A stretch of 64,000 bases of DNA from Geobacillus genomosp. 3 (GCF_000445995.2 NC_022080.4:3250001-3314000); one strand, 5' to 3'. Positions 8,515 to 17,678 are shown, counted from the first letter of the stretch. Numbers and translations: made by a program. Notes: generated from the sequence alone by a model not told the origin.

Positions 8515-9490
8515 CGTGGTGAACTCCCTCCTCTAACCAGCAACGGACGGAATGGCCGGCGCTGATCGTTCTCTCGGGCGGCGGCGCGGTGCGGCATTGA
8601 TCGGTCGCAAACGGGCAGCGCGGGTGAAACCGGCAACCGTCAATTTGTTCATTTAAACTTGGCAGCGTGCCTGGGATCGGCTCGAGCGCATACTCTTCAT
8701 CATCGACGCTTGGCACCGATTGCAGCAGCCCTTTTGTGTACGGGTGGCGCGGGTTGGCGAAAATGGCTTCAACATCGCCTTCCTCGACTTTTTCCCCCGC
8801 GTACATGACCATCACCCGGTCGGCCATTTCGGCGACGACCCCCATGTCATGGGTGATCAAAATGACCGCCATGTCTAATTTTTGCTTTAGCTCGTTCATC
8901 AAGTCTAGAATTTGCGCTTGAATGGTCACGTCAAGGGCGGTTGTCGGCTCATCGGCGATGAGCAAGCTCGGATGGCAGGCGAGCGCCATAGCGATCATGA
9001 CGCGCTGCCTCATCCCGCCGCTTAGCTCGTGCGGGTATTGCTTCATCCGCCTCTCCGGAAACGGAATGCCGACTTGCTTGAGCAACTCAATGCCCCGCTC
9101 GTGCGCCTCCCGCTTCGACAGTTTTTGATGGAGCATGAGCGGTTCGCGAATCTGGTGGCCAATCGTAAACACCGGGTTGAGCGCGGTCATCGGCTCTTGG
9201 AAAATCATCGAAATTTCGTTTCCGCGGATGCGGCGCAGCTCTTCTTTCGACAGTTTCGTCAAATCGCGGCCGCCGAAATAAATGGCCCCGCTCTCAATCG
9301 CGCCGTTGCTCGGAAGCAAGCCCATAATCGATAACGAGGTGATGCTTTTTCCGCATCCCGACTCACCGACAATGCAAAGCGTCTCCCCTTTGCGAACGGA
9401 AAAAGAAACCCCCCGCACAGCGGAGAGTTTTCCCTCCGCCGTGCTGAAGGTCGTGACAAGGTTCTCGACACGCAGCAATGTTTCAGCCAT
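8486..9490 (-). CDS. Peptide-type ABC transporter ATP-binding protein (OppD/DppD family)
   Basis: 334 residues with Walker [10 protein letters not shown]-loop [13 protein letters not shown], signature [14 protein letters not shown] and Walker [13 protein letters not shown]. The C-terminal [14 protein letters not shown] stretch is the cysteine-bearing tail of peptide importer ATPases. It works as a heterodimer with the OppF-type protein encoded next. The ATG is eight bases after the solute-binding protein stop. Each half of the ATPase pair is complete, so the importer looks functional. Confidence 0.92.
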   Translation of the reverse strand: MAETLLRVENLVTTFSTAEGKLSAVRGVSFSVRKGETLCIVGESGCGKSITSLSIMGLLPSNGAIESGAIYFGGRDLTKLSKEELRRIRGNEISMIFQEPMTALNPVFTIGHQIREPLMLHQKLSKREAHERGIELLKQVGIPFPERRMKQYPHELSGGMRQRVMIAMALACHPSLLIADEPTTALDVTIQAQILDLMNELKQKLDMAVILITHDMGVVAEMADRVMVMYAGEKVEEGDVEAIFANPRHPYTKGLLQSVPSVDDEEYALEPIPGTLPSLNEQIDGCRFHPRCPFATDQCRTAPPPERTISAGHSVRCWLEEGVHHDERVKAATS

Positions 9491-9498
9491 GCTATCCC

Positions 9499-11058
9499 CT
9501 ACTCTCTATGAACGTGATAGAGCGACCATTGTCCTGTGGCATCGATCTCTAACCCTTTCACCGATTTGTCGACAGCTGCCGTCACAACGCCATGGTTCAT
9601 GACAACAACGGCGGCATCTTTCAATAGAAATTCATTTGCCTCTTTCAGCTTTTGTTTCCGCACTTCCGGATCAATAGCGGTGCGCGATTCTTCGACAAGC
9701 TTGTCGAAGGTTGGATTGTTGTAAAATATCCGGTTTGTTGCACCGGCATTTTTTGAATGGAAGTTCGGGTAAAATAACTCACTGCCGTCAGCTGTGAGGT
9801 TCGCCCAGCTAAGAAATGTAATATCATACTTCCCTTGTCTCGCCGAATCTAGGAAAGTCCCCCACTCCATCGACTCAATTTCAGCGTTAATACCGACTTC
9901 TTTCAATTGCGCTTGGACGATCTCAGCCATTTTCATCTGAGCCGGTGTGTTAGGAACAAGCATTTTAAGTGTTGTTCCTTTATAACCATGTTCCTCAACG
10001 AGTTGTTTCGCCTTTTCCGGATCGTAGGTGTAGGCGACATTTTCCGACGCTTCATCATAGCCGAACACTTTCGGGCCGATGACGCTGTTTGATTTCACGC
10101 CGAGGCCTTTTAACTGTTGAATGTACTCGTCTTTGTTAATGGCGTAAGAAACTGCCTGGCGGAACGCAAGCTCGTTCATCGGCGCCTTTTTCATGTTAAA
10201 CCCTAAGTAATAGACTGGCGTGCCTTCTTTTTTGATCAGTTGGACGTTTTTCATCGATTCAATGCGGGAAAGCTGTTCAGCCGGTATACTGTCGATCAAT
10301 TGCACTTGGCCAGTTTGCAACATTGAAATGGCCGTCGTCACTTCCGGAACGACTTTGAACGTCACTTTCTCCAGCGTCGGCGCCCCTTGCCAATACTGTT
10401 CATTCTTCTCTAACGTCACATGGTCCCCCGGCACCCATTCAACAAATTTGAACGGACCAGTGCCGACTGGCTGTTTCATTAAATCTTGCTTTTGGTCGGC
10501 CGTCGGGCTGACGATCGCAGCATTTGAGTGTGCTAAAGCAGCCAACATCGGACCGTACGGGTATTTCGTTTTGATGACAACCGTATACTCGTCCTTCACT
10601 TCCACCGATTCGACCGGCTCAAGAAGTGAAGCCCGCGGCGCTGCTGTTTTCGGATCTCTTAACTTGTCGAACGTATATTTGACCGCTTCGGCGTTGAAGT
10701 CGGTGCCGTCGTGGAACTTAATGCCTTGTTTCAATTTAATGACCCACGTTTTATCGTCCGGGTTTTCGTACGATTCTGCCAAGTGCGGCTTAATTTCCAT
10801 CGTTTCCGGGTCGCGGACAAACAACGTTTCATATACTTGATCAATCACTGTCGATGATACGGAGTCATTCGTTAAAATCGGCGACAGGCCGACGACATCA
10901 GACGTTGTCGCATACGTCAACTCTTGGGCGACGTTCCCTTTCCCTTGCGAGCCGGACGAAGCGTTGTTGGAAGCCGACTTGCCTCCACATCCGGCCAACG
11001 CCATCGAAATAGCAAGGACAAGAGCGAGCAGTCCGTAGGACCAATACTTCTTTTTCAC
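9499..11058 (-). CDS. Peptide ABC transporter substrate-binding lipoprotein (family 5)
   Basis: 519 residues from a GTG at 11058 that follows GGGGGGA; upstream in-frame codons lack a site and would spoil the signal peptide. The first 24 residues form a lipoprotein signal ending in LAGC, so mature Cys24 is lipidated and the protein is tethered outside the membrane. Family-5 features include the WVIKLKQGIKFHDGTDFNAE region and QAVSYAINKDEYIQ. It captures peptide-like solutes for the permeases. The gene order permease-permease-binding protein-ATPase-ATPase is a variant of the usual Dpp/Opp arrangement. Ligand unknown; glutathione-type peptides are an inference from the adjacent ggt. Confidence 0.93.
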   Translation of the reverse strand: MKKKYWSYGLLALVLAISMALAGCGGKSASNNASSGSQGKGNVAQELTYATTSDVVGLSPILTNDSVSSTVIDQVYETLFVRDPETMEIKPHLAESYENPDDKTWVIKLKQGIKFHDGTDFNAEAVKYTFDKLRDPKTAAPRASLLEPVESVEVKDEYTVVIKTKYPYGPMLAALAHSNAAIVSPTADQKQDLMKQPVGTGPFKFVEWVPGDHVTLEKNEQYWQGAPTLEKVTFKVVPEVTTAISMLQTGQVQLIDSIPAEQLSRIESMKNVQLIKKEGTPVYYLGFNMKKAPMNELAFRQAVSYAINKDEYIQQLKGLGVKSNSVIGPKVFGYDEASENVAYTYDPEKAKQLVEEHGYKGTTLKMLVPNTPAQMKMAEIVQAQLKEVGINAEIESMEWGTFLDSARQGKYDITFLSWANLTADGSELFYPNFHSKNAGATNRIFYNNPTFDKLVEESRTAIDPEVRKQKLKEANEFLLKDAAVVVMNHGVVTAAVDKSVKGLEIDATGQWSLYHVHRE

Positions 11059-11086
11059 TGTTTTTCCCCCCAATAGGTATGTTGAG

Positions 11087-11989
11087 TTAGTTGATATCCA
11101 TGTTCGGATCAAGCGCATCGCGCAATCCGTCGCCCACGACGTTAAAAGCAAAGACGACAAGCATAATCGCGATGCCTGGGACGATCGTCATATGCGGCGA
11201 TGTCCACATAAACGCCTGTCCGGCGGCGATCATCGCCCCCCACTCCGGCGTCGGCGGCTGGGCGCCTAGCCCTAGATAGCTGAGCGAAGCGGTCGACAAA
11301 ATGGCGGTCGCCATGCGCATCGTCGCGAAAACGATGATCGGCGCCAGGCAGTTCGGCAAAATATGCTTCATGATGATGCGGGCGTTGCCGGCCCCGAGCG
11401 CTTTCATCGCCAATATGTACTCGCGGTTTTTCACGGACAAGACGCTGCCGCGGACGATGCGGGCGCACGTCGGAATCGACCAAATGCTGATGGCGATCGC
11501 CACATTGATGAGGCCCGTCCCTAAAATCGCGATGATAAGCATGGCGAGCAAAATGCCCGGAAACGCAAACAGCAAGTCGACAATCCGCATGATCAGCCCG
11601 TCAAGCTTTTTGTAATAGCCTGCCAGCAATCCGAGCGCCACCCCGCCGATCAGTCCCAAGCTGACGGAAACAATGCCGACAACGAGAGAAATGCGGGCAC
11701 CATAGACGATGCGGCTCCAAATGTCCCGTCCGTAGTTATCGGTCCCGAGCCAATGGCCGTCGGAGAAGACAGGCAGCTCGGCAGCCGCCAAGTTTTGCTT
11801 CACCGGGTCATGGGTGGCCAGCCACGGGGCAAAAATGGCCATCAGCACTTGAATGACGATGATGATCAGCCCGACAACCGCCAGTTTGTTTTTCAACAGC
11901 CGCTTGATCGTGGTGACATACATTTTCTCTTTCTTGCGTCGAACCCCGGCCGACGCCTGGCCGGTTTGAACCGCTGCACCGGTTTCCAT
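11087..11989 (-). CDS. Peptide-type ABC transporter permease (DppC/OppC family)
   Basis: 300 residues. After a short basic N-terminus there is one transmembrane helix (KLAVVGLIIIVIQVLMAIFA), the OppC_N segment with GTDNYGRDIWSRIVYGAR, and five further helices. The EAA coupling motif reads EYILAMKALGAGNARIIMKH, where the ATPase contacts the permease. It forms the channel together with the DppB-type protein. The gene starts 26 bases after the previous stop with AGAGGAGG as ribosome-binding site. Confidence 0.92.
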   Translation of the reverse strand: METGAAVQTGQASAGVRRKKEKMYVTTIKRLLKNKLAVVGLIIIVIQVLMAIFAPWLATHDPVKQNLAAAELPVFSDGHWLGTDNYGRDIWSRIVYGARISLVVGIVSVSLGLIGGVALGLLAGYYKKLDGLIMRIVDLLFAFPGILLAMLIIAILGTGLINVAIAISIWSIPTCARIVRGSVLSVKNREYILAMKALGAGNARIIMKHILPNCLAPIIVFATMRMATAILSTASLSYLGLGAQPPTPEWGAMIAAGQAFMWTSPHMTIVPGIAIMLVVFAFNVVGDGLRDALDPNMDIN

Positions 11990-12015
11990 CGGTTTTCCTC
12001 CTCTCTATCAGTGGA

Positions 12016-12957
12016 TTAGTCGTAGCTAATGCGCGGGTCGACCAACGTATAAATAATGTCGACAATCAAGTTGACTAGGACAAACAATGTAGCGACGAGC
12101 AGGACGGAGCCTTGCACCATCGGGAAGTCCCTGGCGGCGATGGCTTGCACCATCAGGCGGCCGACGCCGTTGATGGCGAAAACTTGCTCCGTGATGATCG
12201 TCCCGCCAAGCAAAAAGCCAAAGTTCAAGCCGATGACGGTAATGACTGGGATCATCGCGTTGCGCAGCGCGTGCACCCAAATGACCGTCCGCTCCCTTAA
12301 GCCTTTCGCCCGCGCCGTCCGGATAAAGTCGGCCCGGATGACTTCCAACATCGACGAGCGGCTCATCCTGGCAATCATCGCCGCCGATCCGGTTCCGAGC
12401 GTAATGGCCGGCAATATTAACTGTTTCAGCCCTTCTGCGGTGTAAAATGGCTGGTCCAGCCCGCCGACCGGCAACAGCTGCAAGTTGACGGCAAAAATTA
12501 AAATGAGCACAGTCCCTAACCAAAAGTTCGGAATCGAAATGCCCGCCAAGGCAAACACGGTGCTGGACACATCAAACCATGAATTTTGCCGAATGGCAGA
12601 AATAATGCCGGCGACAACGCCGATGATCACCGCGACGATAATGCTGGCAATCGCGAGTTTGAGCGTGTTCGGAAACCGCGTTGCGATCGCATCCCACACC
12701 GGCTGTTTCGTTTGGTACGAATAGCCGAGATCGCCATGAAGCAGCCCATTCATGTAGCGACCATACTGGACGAGAAACGGGTCGTTGAGCCCTAAATCTT
12801 CGCGGATGGCGTTAATGTCAGACTGCGATGCGGTCGGGCCGGCGATAATGGCTGCCGGATCTCCCGGAGCAATGTACATGCTCGTAAAGACGAGAAAGGA
12901 GATGCCGATTAACAACAAAATAAGTTGTAGGAATCTTCTGACAATCATCCCTGCCAT
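12016..12957 (-). CDS. Peptide-type ABC transporter permease (DppB/OppB family)
   Basis: 313 residues from the ATG at 12957, preceded by AAAGGGGTG. Features include the N-terminal helix (RRFLQLILLLIGISFLVF), the MYIAPGDPA segment typical of DppB/OppB, and an EAA loop (FIRTARAKGLRERTVIWVHA). Six transmembrane helices are expected. It is the first gene of a probable seven- or eight-gene transcript running dppB-dppC-binding protein-dppD-dppF-ggt-chrA-chrA. A candidate promoter lies about 110 bases upstream in an AT-rich stretch. Confidence 0.92.
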   Translation of the reverse strand: MAGMIVRRFLQLILLLIGISFLVFTSMYIAPGDPAAIIAGPTASQSDINAIREDLGLNDPFLVQYGRYMNGLLHGDLGYSYQTKQPVWDAIATRFPNTLKLAIASIIVAVIIGVVAGIISAIRQNSWFDVSSTVFALAGISIPNFWLGTVLILIFAVNLQLLPVGGLDQPFYTAEGLKQLILPAITLGTGSAAMIARMSRSSMLEVIRADFIRTARAKGLRERTVIWVHALRNAMIPVITVIGLNFGFLLGGTIITEQVFAINGVGRLMVQAIAARDFPMVQGSVLLVATLFVLVNLIVDIIYTLVDPRISYD

Positions 12958-13065
12958 CGTGTTCACCCCTTTTCTGTTGTTTTTATAAAAAGGAATTTTT
13001 TATACATTTGTTAATCAAATTTATAATATTATTTAACAAAGTTAATCATGATTTCGTTTTTTATG

Positions 13066-13094
13066 ATTATATAGGAATTCGAATGATTTTTCTA
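13066..13094 (-). promoter_or_regulatory. Candidate sigma A promoter for the peptide transporter operon
   Basis: On the minus strand, TAGAAA (4 of 6 matches to the -35 consensus), a 17-base spacer and a perfect TATAAT at 13066-13071. It is the best placed -10 in the AT-rich region; the weak -35 would fit a regulated promoter. Confidence 0.4.
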
Positions 13095-13334
13095 CATAAT
13101 TCTCTAAAAAAAGTGAATTTTTTTAGTTGGCCGAACATGCATTTTTACGTGACGCGCTGCAATAAGAGATGCGGGGCGCCCGCCAGGATGGCAAGAACAT
13201 TCGGGCCTTGCCTGCGGAGCGGCTGGGCGAAGCTTCCTCAAGCGGGCAGGCGGCAATTCCACTGCGCCGGCGCGAAGGAGGTTCTAATACCGGTCGTATA
13301 TGCAAGAACAACCGAACCGATTTCGATCCATAGC

Positions 13335-13362
13335 AAATAAAAAACGCCCCTTTATGGGGCGC
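13335..13362 (-). terminator. Rho-independent terminator of the Lrp-family gene
   Basis: CGCCCC (13345-13350) pairs with GGGGCG (13356-13361) around a TTTAT loop; on the minus strand the stem is followed by six Ts. It lies 35 bases behind the regulator stop codon, separating it from the transporter operon. Confidence 0.85.
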
Positions 13363-13396
13363 TGTTCCATGACGCTTCTTCCGTTGCCGGAGGCCG

Positions 13397-13846
13397 CTAC
13401 AACTTCAACCCCGTCCGGCTCTTGAAGCGGCGCAGCAAAATATGGCTTTCCACTCTCGTGATGCCTTCTAGGGCGTACAGCTCGTTGTTGATGAATTTTT
13501 CCAGGGCGGCAAAGTCTTCGACAAGGACGTGCATATGGAGCGTGCTCGGGCCGGTCATTTGGTAGCAGCTCGCCACGCTCGGGTTCTCCGCCAACTTTTG
13601 CGCCACTTCGACCAAATACGCCGGCTCGCAGTCGACCTCGAAAAACGCCGACACTTGTTTGCCGAATTTCTCCGAATTGATGACAACGGTAAACTTTTCA
13701 ATGACACCGTGTTTGACGAGCTGGTTGACCCGCTCGCGGACGGCAACGCGCGATAAGTTGAGCTTTTTGCCGATGTCGACATAGGACATGCGGCCATCTT
13801 CAATTAACATCTCCAGGATTTTGCGGTCAATGTCGTCTAGTTTCAC
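13397..13846 (-). CDS. Lrp/AsnC-family transcriptional regulator
   Basis: 149 residues starting at a GTG. The N-terminal winged helix-turn-helix (LDDIDRKILEMLIEDGRMSY, then DIGKKLNLSRVAVRERVNQL) is followed by the alpha/beta ligand-binding RAM domain (residues about 65-145). Lrp-type proteins bind small ligands, usually amino acids, as octamers or dimers. The position upstream of the transporter/ggt/chrA set parallels B. subtilis ywrC, whose product is reported to control the neighbouring chromate genes. It probably regulates the downstream operon here, but the strong terminator means that the two are transcribed separately. The ribosome-binding site (GGGTGA) is weak. Confidence 0.9.
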   Translation of the reverse strand: MKLDDIDRKILEMLIEDGRMSYVDIGKKLNLSRVAVRERVNQLVKHGVIEKFTVVINSEKFGKQVSAFFEVDCEPAYLVEVAQKLAENPSVASCYQMTGPSTLHMHVLVEDFAALEKFINNELYALEGITRVESHILLRRFKSRTGLKL

Positions 13847-13944
13847 TGCATCGTCACCCGCCTACGCATCCATTTTTCTATCATTATATCGGTTGAAGCG
13901 GTGCGTTGGAAACTCTTTCTTTCGGTTGCGCTCCCCCTTGAACG

Positions 13945-13990
13945 GAAAAAAGGCCCTCTGTTTGTCCTGGCAAACAGAGGGCCTTTTTCT
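13945..13990 (-). terminator. Rho-independent terminator of spoIIQ
   Basis: A perfect 14-bp stem: AGGCCCTCTGTTTG (13951-13964) with CAAACAGAGGGCCT (13971-13984) and a six-base loop, flanked by A-runs and T-runs on both sides so that it could work in both directions. It lies 20 bases behind the spoIIQ stop. Confidence 0.92.
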
Positions 13991-14009
13991 TTGTCAAGCG
14001 CTATGTCGG

Positions 14010-14903
14010 TTAGGCTCTTGCCATGCCGATCGAGGCGTCTGGCGTTTTGTAGGAAGACGCGTCATCATGTTGGTCTTGTTGGTCGTCGTTTGGCGCCGTT
14101 GTGTTTTCGTCAGCCGGCGTTTGTTCCGTTTCGTTCGCCGTGTTGTCTTGCGTCGGCGCTGTTTCGTCGCTTGGCGTCGCTTTCTTCTCTTCGCTTGCGT
14201 TGGCGTTATCCGTTCCGGCGTTGTCTTCGGCTTTGTCGGTCAAAGCGGTCAACGGTTTATCGACGTAGTCGATCGGGTTGACCGGTTTACCGTCTTTGCG
14301 AATTTCAAAGTGGACGTGGATGCCCGCTTGTTTGTTAAATTCGCTTTGCCCTGCCTTGCCAAGCACTTCGCCTTGTTTCACCGTATCGCCTGCTTCCACT
14401 TTCACGTCAGCGAGCGATTGATAGACGGTCGTGACCCCTTGTTCATGGTTGATTTCCACCACGTAACCTAAAATCGGGTCTTTTTCCGCTTTCGTGACCG
14501 TGCCGCTTAATGCAGCCGTAACGTCAAACGTTTTGCCGTCCTGGCGCACAAGGTCGATCCCTTGGTTTGGATGGTACGTATGATCATAAAAGACGAGGGC
14601 TGCTTCCTGTTCTTGTTCCGATGCTTTTTCGTCATAGAACGGTGTTTTCACTTGTACTGCGTTCGGATCGAGCACAGGCATCGCGATGTTTTCGACCGCT
14701 TCATTGACCGGAATGGCCGGGTTTTCTTGCTCGGCGGTGCCGTTTTTCGCCACGTCGTTTTCGCCCGCGTTCTCCTGTTTGTCCGCCTGGAACCAGAGCG
14801 CGCCGGCGACAATCAACGCCGCGCAAGATAGATAAATAGCCGGAAATACCCAACGTTTGCGAAAGAAACGCTTCAGCGACGGTTGTTTTTGTTCCTCTCT
14901 CAT
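14010..14903 (-). CDS. spoIIQ: Stage II sporulation protein Q (forespore engulfment, M23-like)
   Basis: 297 residues from the ATG at 14903, the only start with correct spacing to GAGGTG. A short basic N-terminus, one transmembrane helix (about residues 18-37), and an M23 peptidase-like domain (about 105-235) are followed by an acidic Asp/Glu/Thr-rich tail. SpoIIQ is made in the forespore and binds mother-cell SpoIIIAH across the septum during engulfment. In the M23 domain the first zinc ligand His is replaced: the segment reads HPNQGIDL where active enzymes have HxGxD, so Asn occupies the His position, while HVHFEIR remains. It is therefore probably a structural LytM-like protein, as in B. 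subtilis. A sigma F-like promoter precedes it. Confidence 0.94.
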   Translation of the reverse strand: MREEQKQPSLKRFFRKRWVFPAIYLSCAALIVAGALWFQADKQENAGENDVAKNGTAEQENPAIPVNEAVENIAMPVLDPNAVQVKTPFYDEKASEQEQEAALVFYDHTYHPNQGIDLVRQDGKTFDVTAALSGTVTKAEKDPILGYVVEINHEQGVTTVYQSLADVKVEAGDTVKQGEVLGKAGQSEFNKQAGIHVHFEIRKDGKPVNPIDYVDKPLTALTDKAEDNAGTDNANASEEKKATPSDETAPTQDNTANETEQTPADENTTAPNDDQQDQHDDASSYKTPDASIGMARA

Positions 14904-14921
14904 GTTCATCACCTCAGCAAC

Positions 14922-14951
14922 CATTTTGAACAGAAAGAGGAAAAGATATAC
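14922..14951 (-). promoter_or_regulatory. Candidate sigma F promoter of spoIIQ
   Basis: GTATA (14947-14951 on the minus strand), a 15-base spacer and GTTCAAAATG (14922-14931) fit the forespore sigma F pattern GYATA-N15-GGnnAnAnT in most positions. The transcript would begin just upstream of the ribosome-binding site. spoIIQ is sigma F-dependent in B. subtilis. Confidence 0.4.
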
Positions 14952-15001
14952 ACGCCGCAAACAATTTTTTTGCTTATTTTTTGACATTCGGCCTCGTTTT
15001 A

Positions 15002-15030
15002 TGCAAAAAAAATCGGAGCGGACGCTCCGT
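15002..15030 (-). terminator. Rho-independent terminator of spoIID
   Basis: CGGAGC (15014-15019) pairs with GCTCCG (15024-15029) with a four-base loop, followed on the minus strand by eight Ts. The stem begins directly behind the TAA stop of spoIID. Confidence 0.88.
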
Positions 15031-16058
15031 TATTTTTTCACGGTCAACTTATTCAAAAAAGCAGTCGCTGAGGAGATGCGGACGCCGCGGTAATAATGTT
15101 TGACAATGTCGGCGTACGTTTTCCCTTCTTGGGCCATAAAGTTGGCACCATACTGGCTCATGCCGACGCCATGACCGTAGCCTTTTGTCGTGATGATGAT
15201 GTCATCGCCTTTCCGCACCCACGTAAAATCGGTTGACGGCAAGCCGAGCCGTTCACGCACCTCGCGGCCGGTAAACGTCTTGCCGCCAACTTTCACTTCA
15301 CCGACGCGGCGGCCGGGCGTGCGTGATAAAATGACGCCGACCGAACCGTCGGCGGACAGCGTTACGCCAAGACGCCGTTCAAATTCCGCAACGGTCATCG
15401 TTTTTCGCTGATAAAACTTCGGCGATTGTGTATCCCACGGGCTGGCTACGCTCTTTAAATACGGAAACTCGTTTTGCCAATACGCCTCTGAATTTTCAGT
15501 ATACCCGTTGCTTGTGGAAAAAAAGAGCGCCTCGATCGGTTCATTGTTGTACGTTAAAATTTGTCCGCGCGTATCCAAAACCGCCTTCGTTATTTTTTTC
15601 ATTTTCCAGTCATAGTCGCTTCCCCATAGCTTCCGCAGTTCGTCATCACTGTAATACACTTGGTGTGTCACCGTATCTGTCACGTTTGCGCCTTCGGGCA
15701 GGCGAAACGGCTGGTTGGCAAGCAGCTGTTTGACAATGTACGTTCGGGCTGTCAGCGCTTGTGCCTTTAACGCCTCGAGTTCAAATTCAGCCGGCATTTC
15801 CGCCGCTACAACGCCAATGACATATTGTTCGAGAGGAATTTTTTCTACGCGTTGTTCTTTGCTTCGGTAGACCGCCACGTCAACGGACGGCCCTTCGGCT
15901 GCCTGCGAACGTTGGAGTTGTTCTTGCTTGTGCAGTTGTTCGGCCAATTTTGCCACCTTCCCGTCGTAAAATGGTAGAACGAGCGCCGCCGGAATGACGA
16001 GGATGGCGACAAATAGGCATAGTGCGAGTACGATTACTGGTTTTAGTCGTTTCACCAT
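15030..16058 (-). CDS. spoIID: Stage II sporulation protein D (peptidoglycan lytic transglycosylase)
   Basis: 342 residues from the ATG at 16058, which gives the usual family length (B. subtilis 343). One N-terminal transmembrane helix (about residues 7-30) anchors the enzyme facing the septal space. The catalytic Glu is Glu87 in VVAAEMPAEFELEALKAQA, and the segments TRTYIV-like AQALTARTYI and KGYGHGVGMSQYGA are family hallmarks. SpoIID cleaves denuded glycan strands to drive engulfment together with SpoIIP and SpoIIM. Neighbours murA and spoIIQ match the conserved Bacillus order. A sigma E-like promoter is visible upstream. Confidence 0.95.
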   Translation of the reverse strand: MVKRLKPVIVLALCLFVAILVIPAALVLPFYDGKVAKLAEQLHKQEQLQRSQAAEGPSVDVAVYRSKEQRVEKIPLEQYVIGVVAAEMPAEFELEALKAQALTARTYIVKQLLANQPFRLPEGANVTDTVTHQVYYSDDELRKLWGSDYDWKMKKITKAVLDTRGQILTYNNEPIEALFFSTSNGYTENSEAYWQNEFPYLKSVASPWDTQSPKFYQRKTMTVAEFERRLGVTLSADGSVGVILSRTPGRRVGEVKVGGKTFTGREVRERLGLPSTDFTWVRKGDDIIITTKGYGHGVGMSQYGANFMAQEGKTYADIVKHYYRGVRISSATAFLNKLTVKK

Positions 16059-16137
16059 AGCCGAGCCCCCAATATGCATTTTTCGAGCGCAAGCGGACAT
16101 CATGAATCAATGCCTGCATGGCTTCGGTTCGTTACTA

Positions 16138-16166
16138 TAGTTATGGGCTCGGACAAGTATATATGA
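16138..16166 (-). promoter_or_regulatory. Candidate sigma E promoter of spoIID
   Basis: On the minus strand TCATATA, a 14-base spacer, then CATAACTA resemble the mother-cell sigma E -35 (MATATT) and -10 (CATACAnT) elements with correct spacing. It lies about 80 bases upstream of the start codon. spoIID is a sigma E gene in B. subtilis. Confidence 0.4.
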
Positions 16167-16291
16167 CAGTTTTCTTTCGCGTTCCCTCCCATCCTTGAAC
16201 GAGCGGATTTTGCGGTCAAAACGCGGAAGGGTGGCATTGGCCGGTCAAGCGGGGGCTAACGTTGGCCAAGGAAGGGGCGGCCAGGAAATGC

Positions 16292-16334
16292 AAAAAAAAC
16301 GACCATTCCCTACCAACGGTAGTTCACGGTCGTT
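16292..16334 (-). terminator. Rho-independent terminator of murA
   Basis: AACGACC (16298-16304) pairs with GGTCGTT (16328-16334), with an inner CTACC/GGTAG helix, followed on the minus strand by eight Ts. It lies just behind the murA stop codon. Confidence 0.88.
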
Positions 16335-16342
16335 TTTCGCCA

Positions 16343-17647
16343 TTATCCGTTCCATTCGATCGCTTGGACTTGGTCAAGTTGTTCCGTTTCTTCGCGGACG
16401 CGTTCAATATCGGCGCCAAGCGCCGCCAATTTTTCGTGGAAGCGGACATAGCCGCGGTCAAGATGGCGCAGCTCGGTCACGCGCGTGTAGCCGTCCGCTG
16501 CGAGGCCGGCCAAAATCAAAGCAGCCGCAGCGCGCAAATCCGTTGCCGCCACCTCGGCGCCTTGCAGCTGGCACGGGCCGTTAATAATGACGGAGCGTCC
16601 TTCAATTTTAATATCGGCGTTCATCCGGCGGAATTCTTCCACATGCATGAAGCGGTTTTCAAAGACGGTCTCCGTGATCATGCTGGTGCCTTCCGCTTTT
16701 AACAAGAGAGCCATCATTTGCGACTGCATGTCGGTCGGAAATCCAGGGTATGGCATCGTCTTAATATCGGCCGCTTTCAACGTTTCCGGACCGATGACAC
16801 GCACGCCGTTTTCCTCTTCGATGACCGTCACGCCCATTTCTTCCAGCTTGGCAATAAGTGAGCTTAAATGTTCGGGAACCGCCCCTTGCACGAGGACGTT
16901 GCCGCCCGTGATGGCGGCGGCGACCATAAACGTGCCGGCTTCGATGCGGTCCGGGATGACCGTATGCGCCGTACCGACAAGCTCGTCGACCCCTTCAATA
17001 CGGATCGTGCCCGTGCCGGCGCCCCGCACCTTGGCACCCATCGCATTCAAAAAGTTCGCCAAATCAACGATTTCCGGCTCTTTGGCACAGTTTTCAATCA
17101 CGGTCATGCCTTCCGCGAGCACGGCTGCCATCATAATATTTTCTGTCGCTCCGACGCTTGGGAAGTCCAAATATACTTTGGCGCCGCGGAGACGGCCGTT
17201 CACTTCTGCATCAATAAAGCCGTTGCCGACTTTCACGGAGGCGCCCATTGCTTCAAAGCCTTTTAAGTGTTGATCAATCGGGCGCGAACCAATGGCACAA
17301 CCGCCCGGCAGCGCAACACGGGCTCGGCCGTTGCGCGCCAACAGCGGTCCCATCACGAGCACGGAAGCGCGCATTTTCCGCACATATTCAAACGGCGCTT
17401 CCACCGTCAACGGACCGGTGGCATCGACCATCACGGCATTGCCGGCGATGCGCACATCGGCGCCTAAATAGCGGAGCACTTCGCTGATTGTATATACATC
17501 GGAAAGAGCAGGCACATCATGAATCGTACTTGTTCCTTTAGTCGCTAATAAGGTGGCAGCGATGACGGGCAAAACGGCATTTTTTGCACCTTCCACTTTG
17601 ACGGTGCCGCTCAACCGGTTTCCGCCACGGACGATGATCTTTTCCAA
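16343..17647 (-). CDS. murA: UDP-N-acetylglucosamine 1-carboxyvinyltransferase MurA (MurAA type)
   Basis: 434 residues from a TTG start at 17647 preceded by GGAGGGG; this gives the family N-terminus M-EKIIVRGG, whereas the longer frame adds an unrelated leader. It catalyses the first committed step of peptidoglycan synthesis, adding enolpyruvate from PEP to UDP-GlcNAc in the cytosol. The catalytic and fosfomycin-target Cys is Cys117 in [16 protein letters not shown]. The KNA motif ([13 protein letters not shown]) near residue 20 and [14 protein letters not shown] near the C-terminus are conserved. It lies between ywmB and spoIID, the position of murAA in B. subtilis. A second paralogue occurs at 54890-56176. 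Confidence 0.96.
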   Translation of the reverse strand: MEKIIVRGGNRLSGTVKVEGAKNAVLPVIAATLLATKGTSTIHDVPALSDVYTISEVLRYLGADVRIAGNAVMVDATGPLTVEAPFEYVRKMRASVLVMGPLLARNGRARVALPGGCAIGSRPIDQHLKGFEAMGASVKVGNGFIDAEVNGRLRGAKVYLDFPSVGATENIMMAAVLAEGMTVIENCAKEPEIVDLANFLNAMGAKVRGAGTGTIRIEGVDELVGTAHTVIPDRIEAGTFMVAAAITGGNVLVQGAVPEHLSSLIAKLEEMGVTVIEEENGVRVIGPETLKAADIKTMPYPGFPTDMQSQMMALLLKAEGTSMITETVFENRFMHVEEFRRMNADIKIEGRSVIINGPCQLQGAEVAATDLRAAAALILAGLAADGYTRVTELRHLDRGYVRFHEKLAALGADIERVREETEQLDQVQAIEWNG

Positions 17648-17678
17648 GGTATTCCCCTCCGCGTCCAATTTCTCTATA

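Larger units (their letters stand above)
12958..13396. other. Intergenic gap upstream of the peptide transporter operon
   Basis: 439 bases. The part next to the permease gene (about 12970-13125) is very AT-rich and probably carries the promoter and regulator sites, including TTTGTTAATCAAA-like inverted elements. The middle (about 13140-13330) is GC-rich with no supportable gene; GCCTGC and GCAGGC about 30 bases apart could fold. The far end holds the terminator of the Lrp-family gene. Confidence 0.5.

Noticed and set aside
13008..13340. 110-codon plus-strand open frame upstream of the peptide transporter
   Set aside because: It runs through an AT-rich promoter region and a GC-rich segment with different composition, and has no ribosome-binding site.
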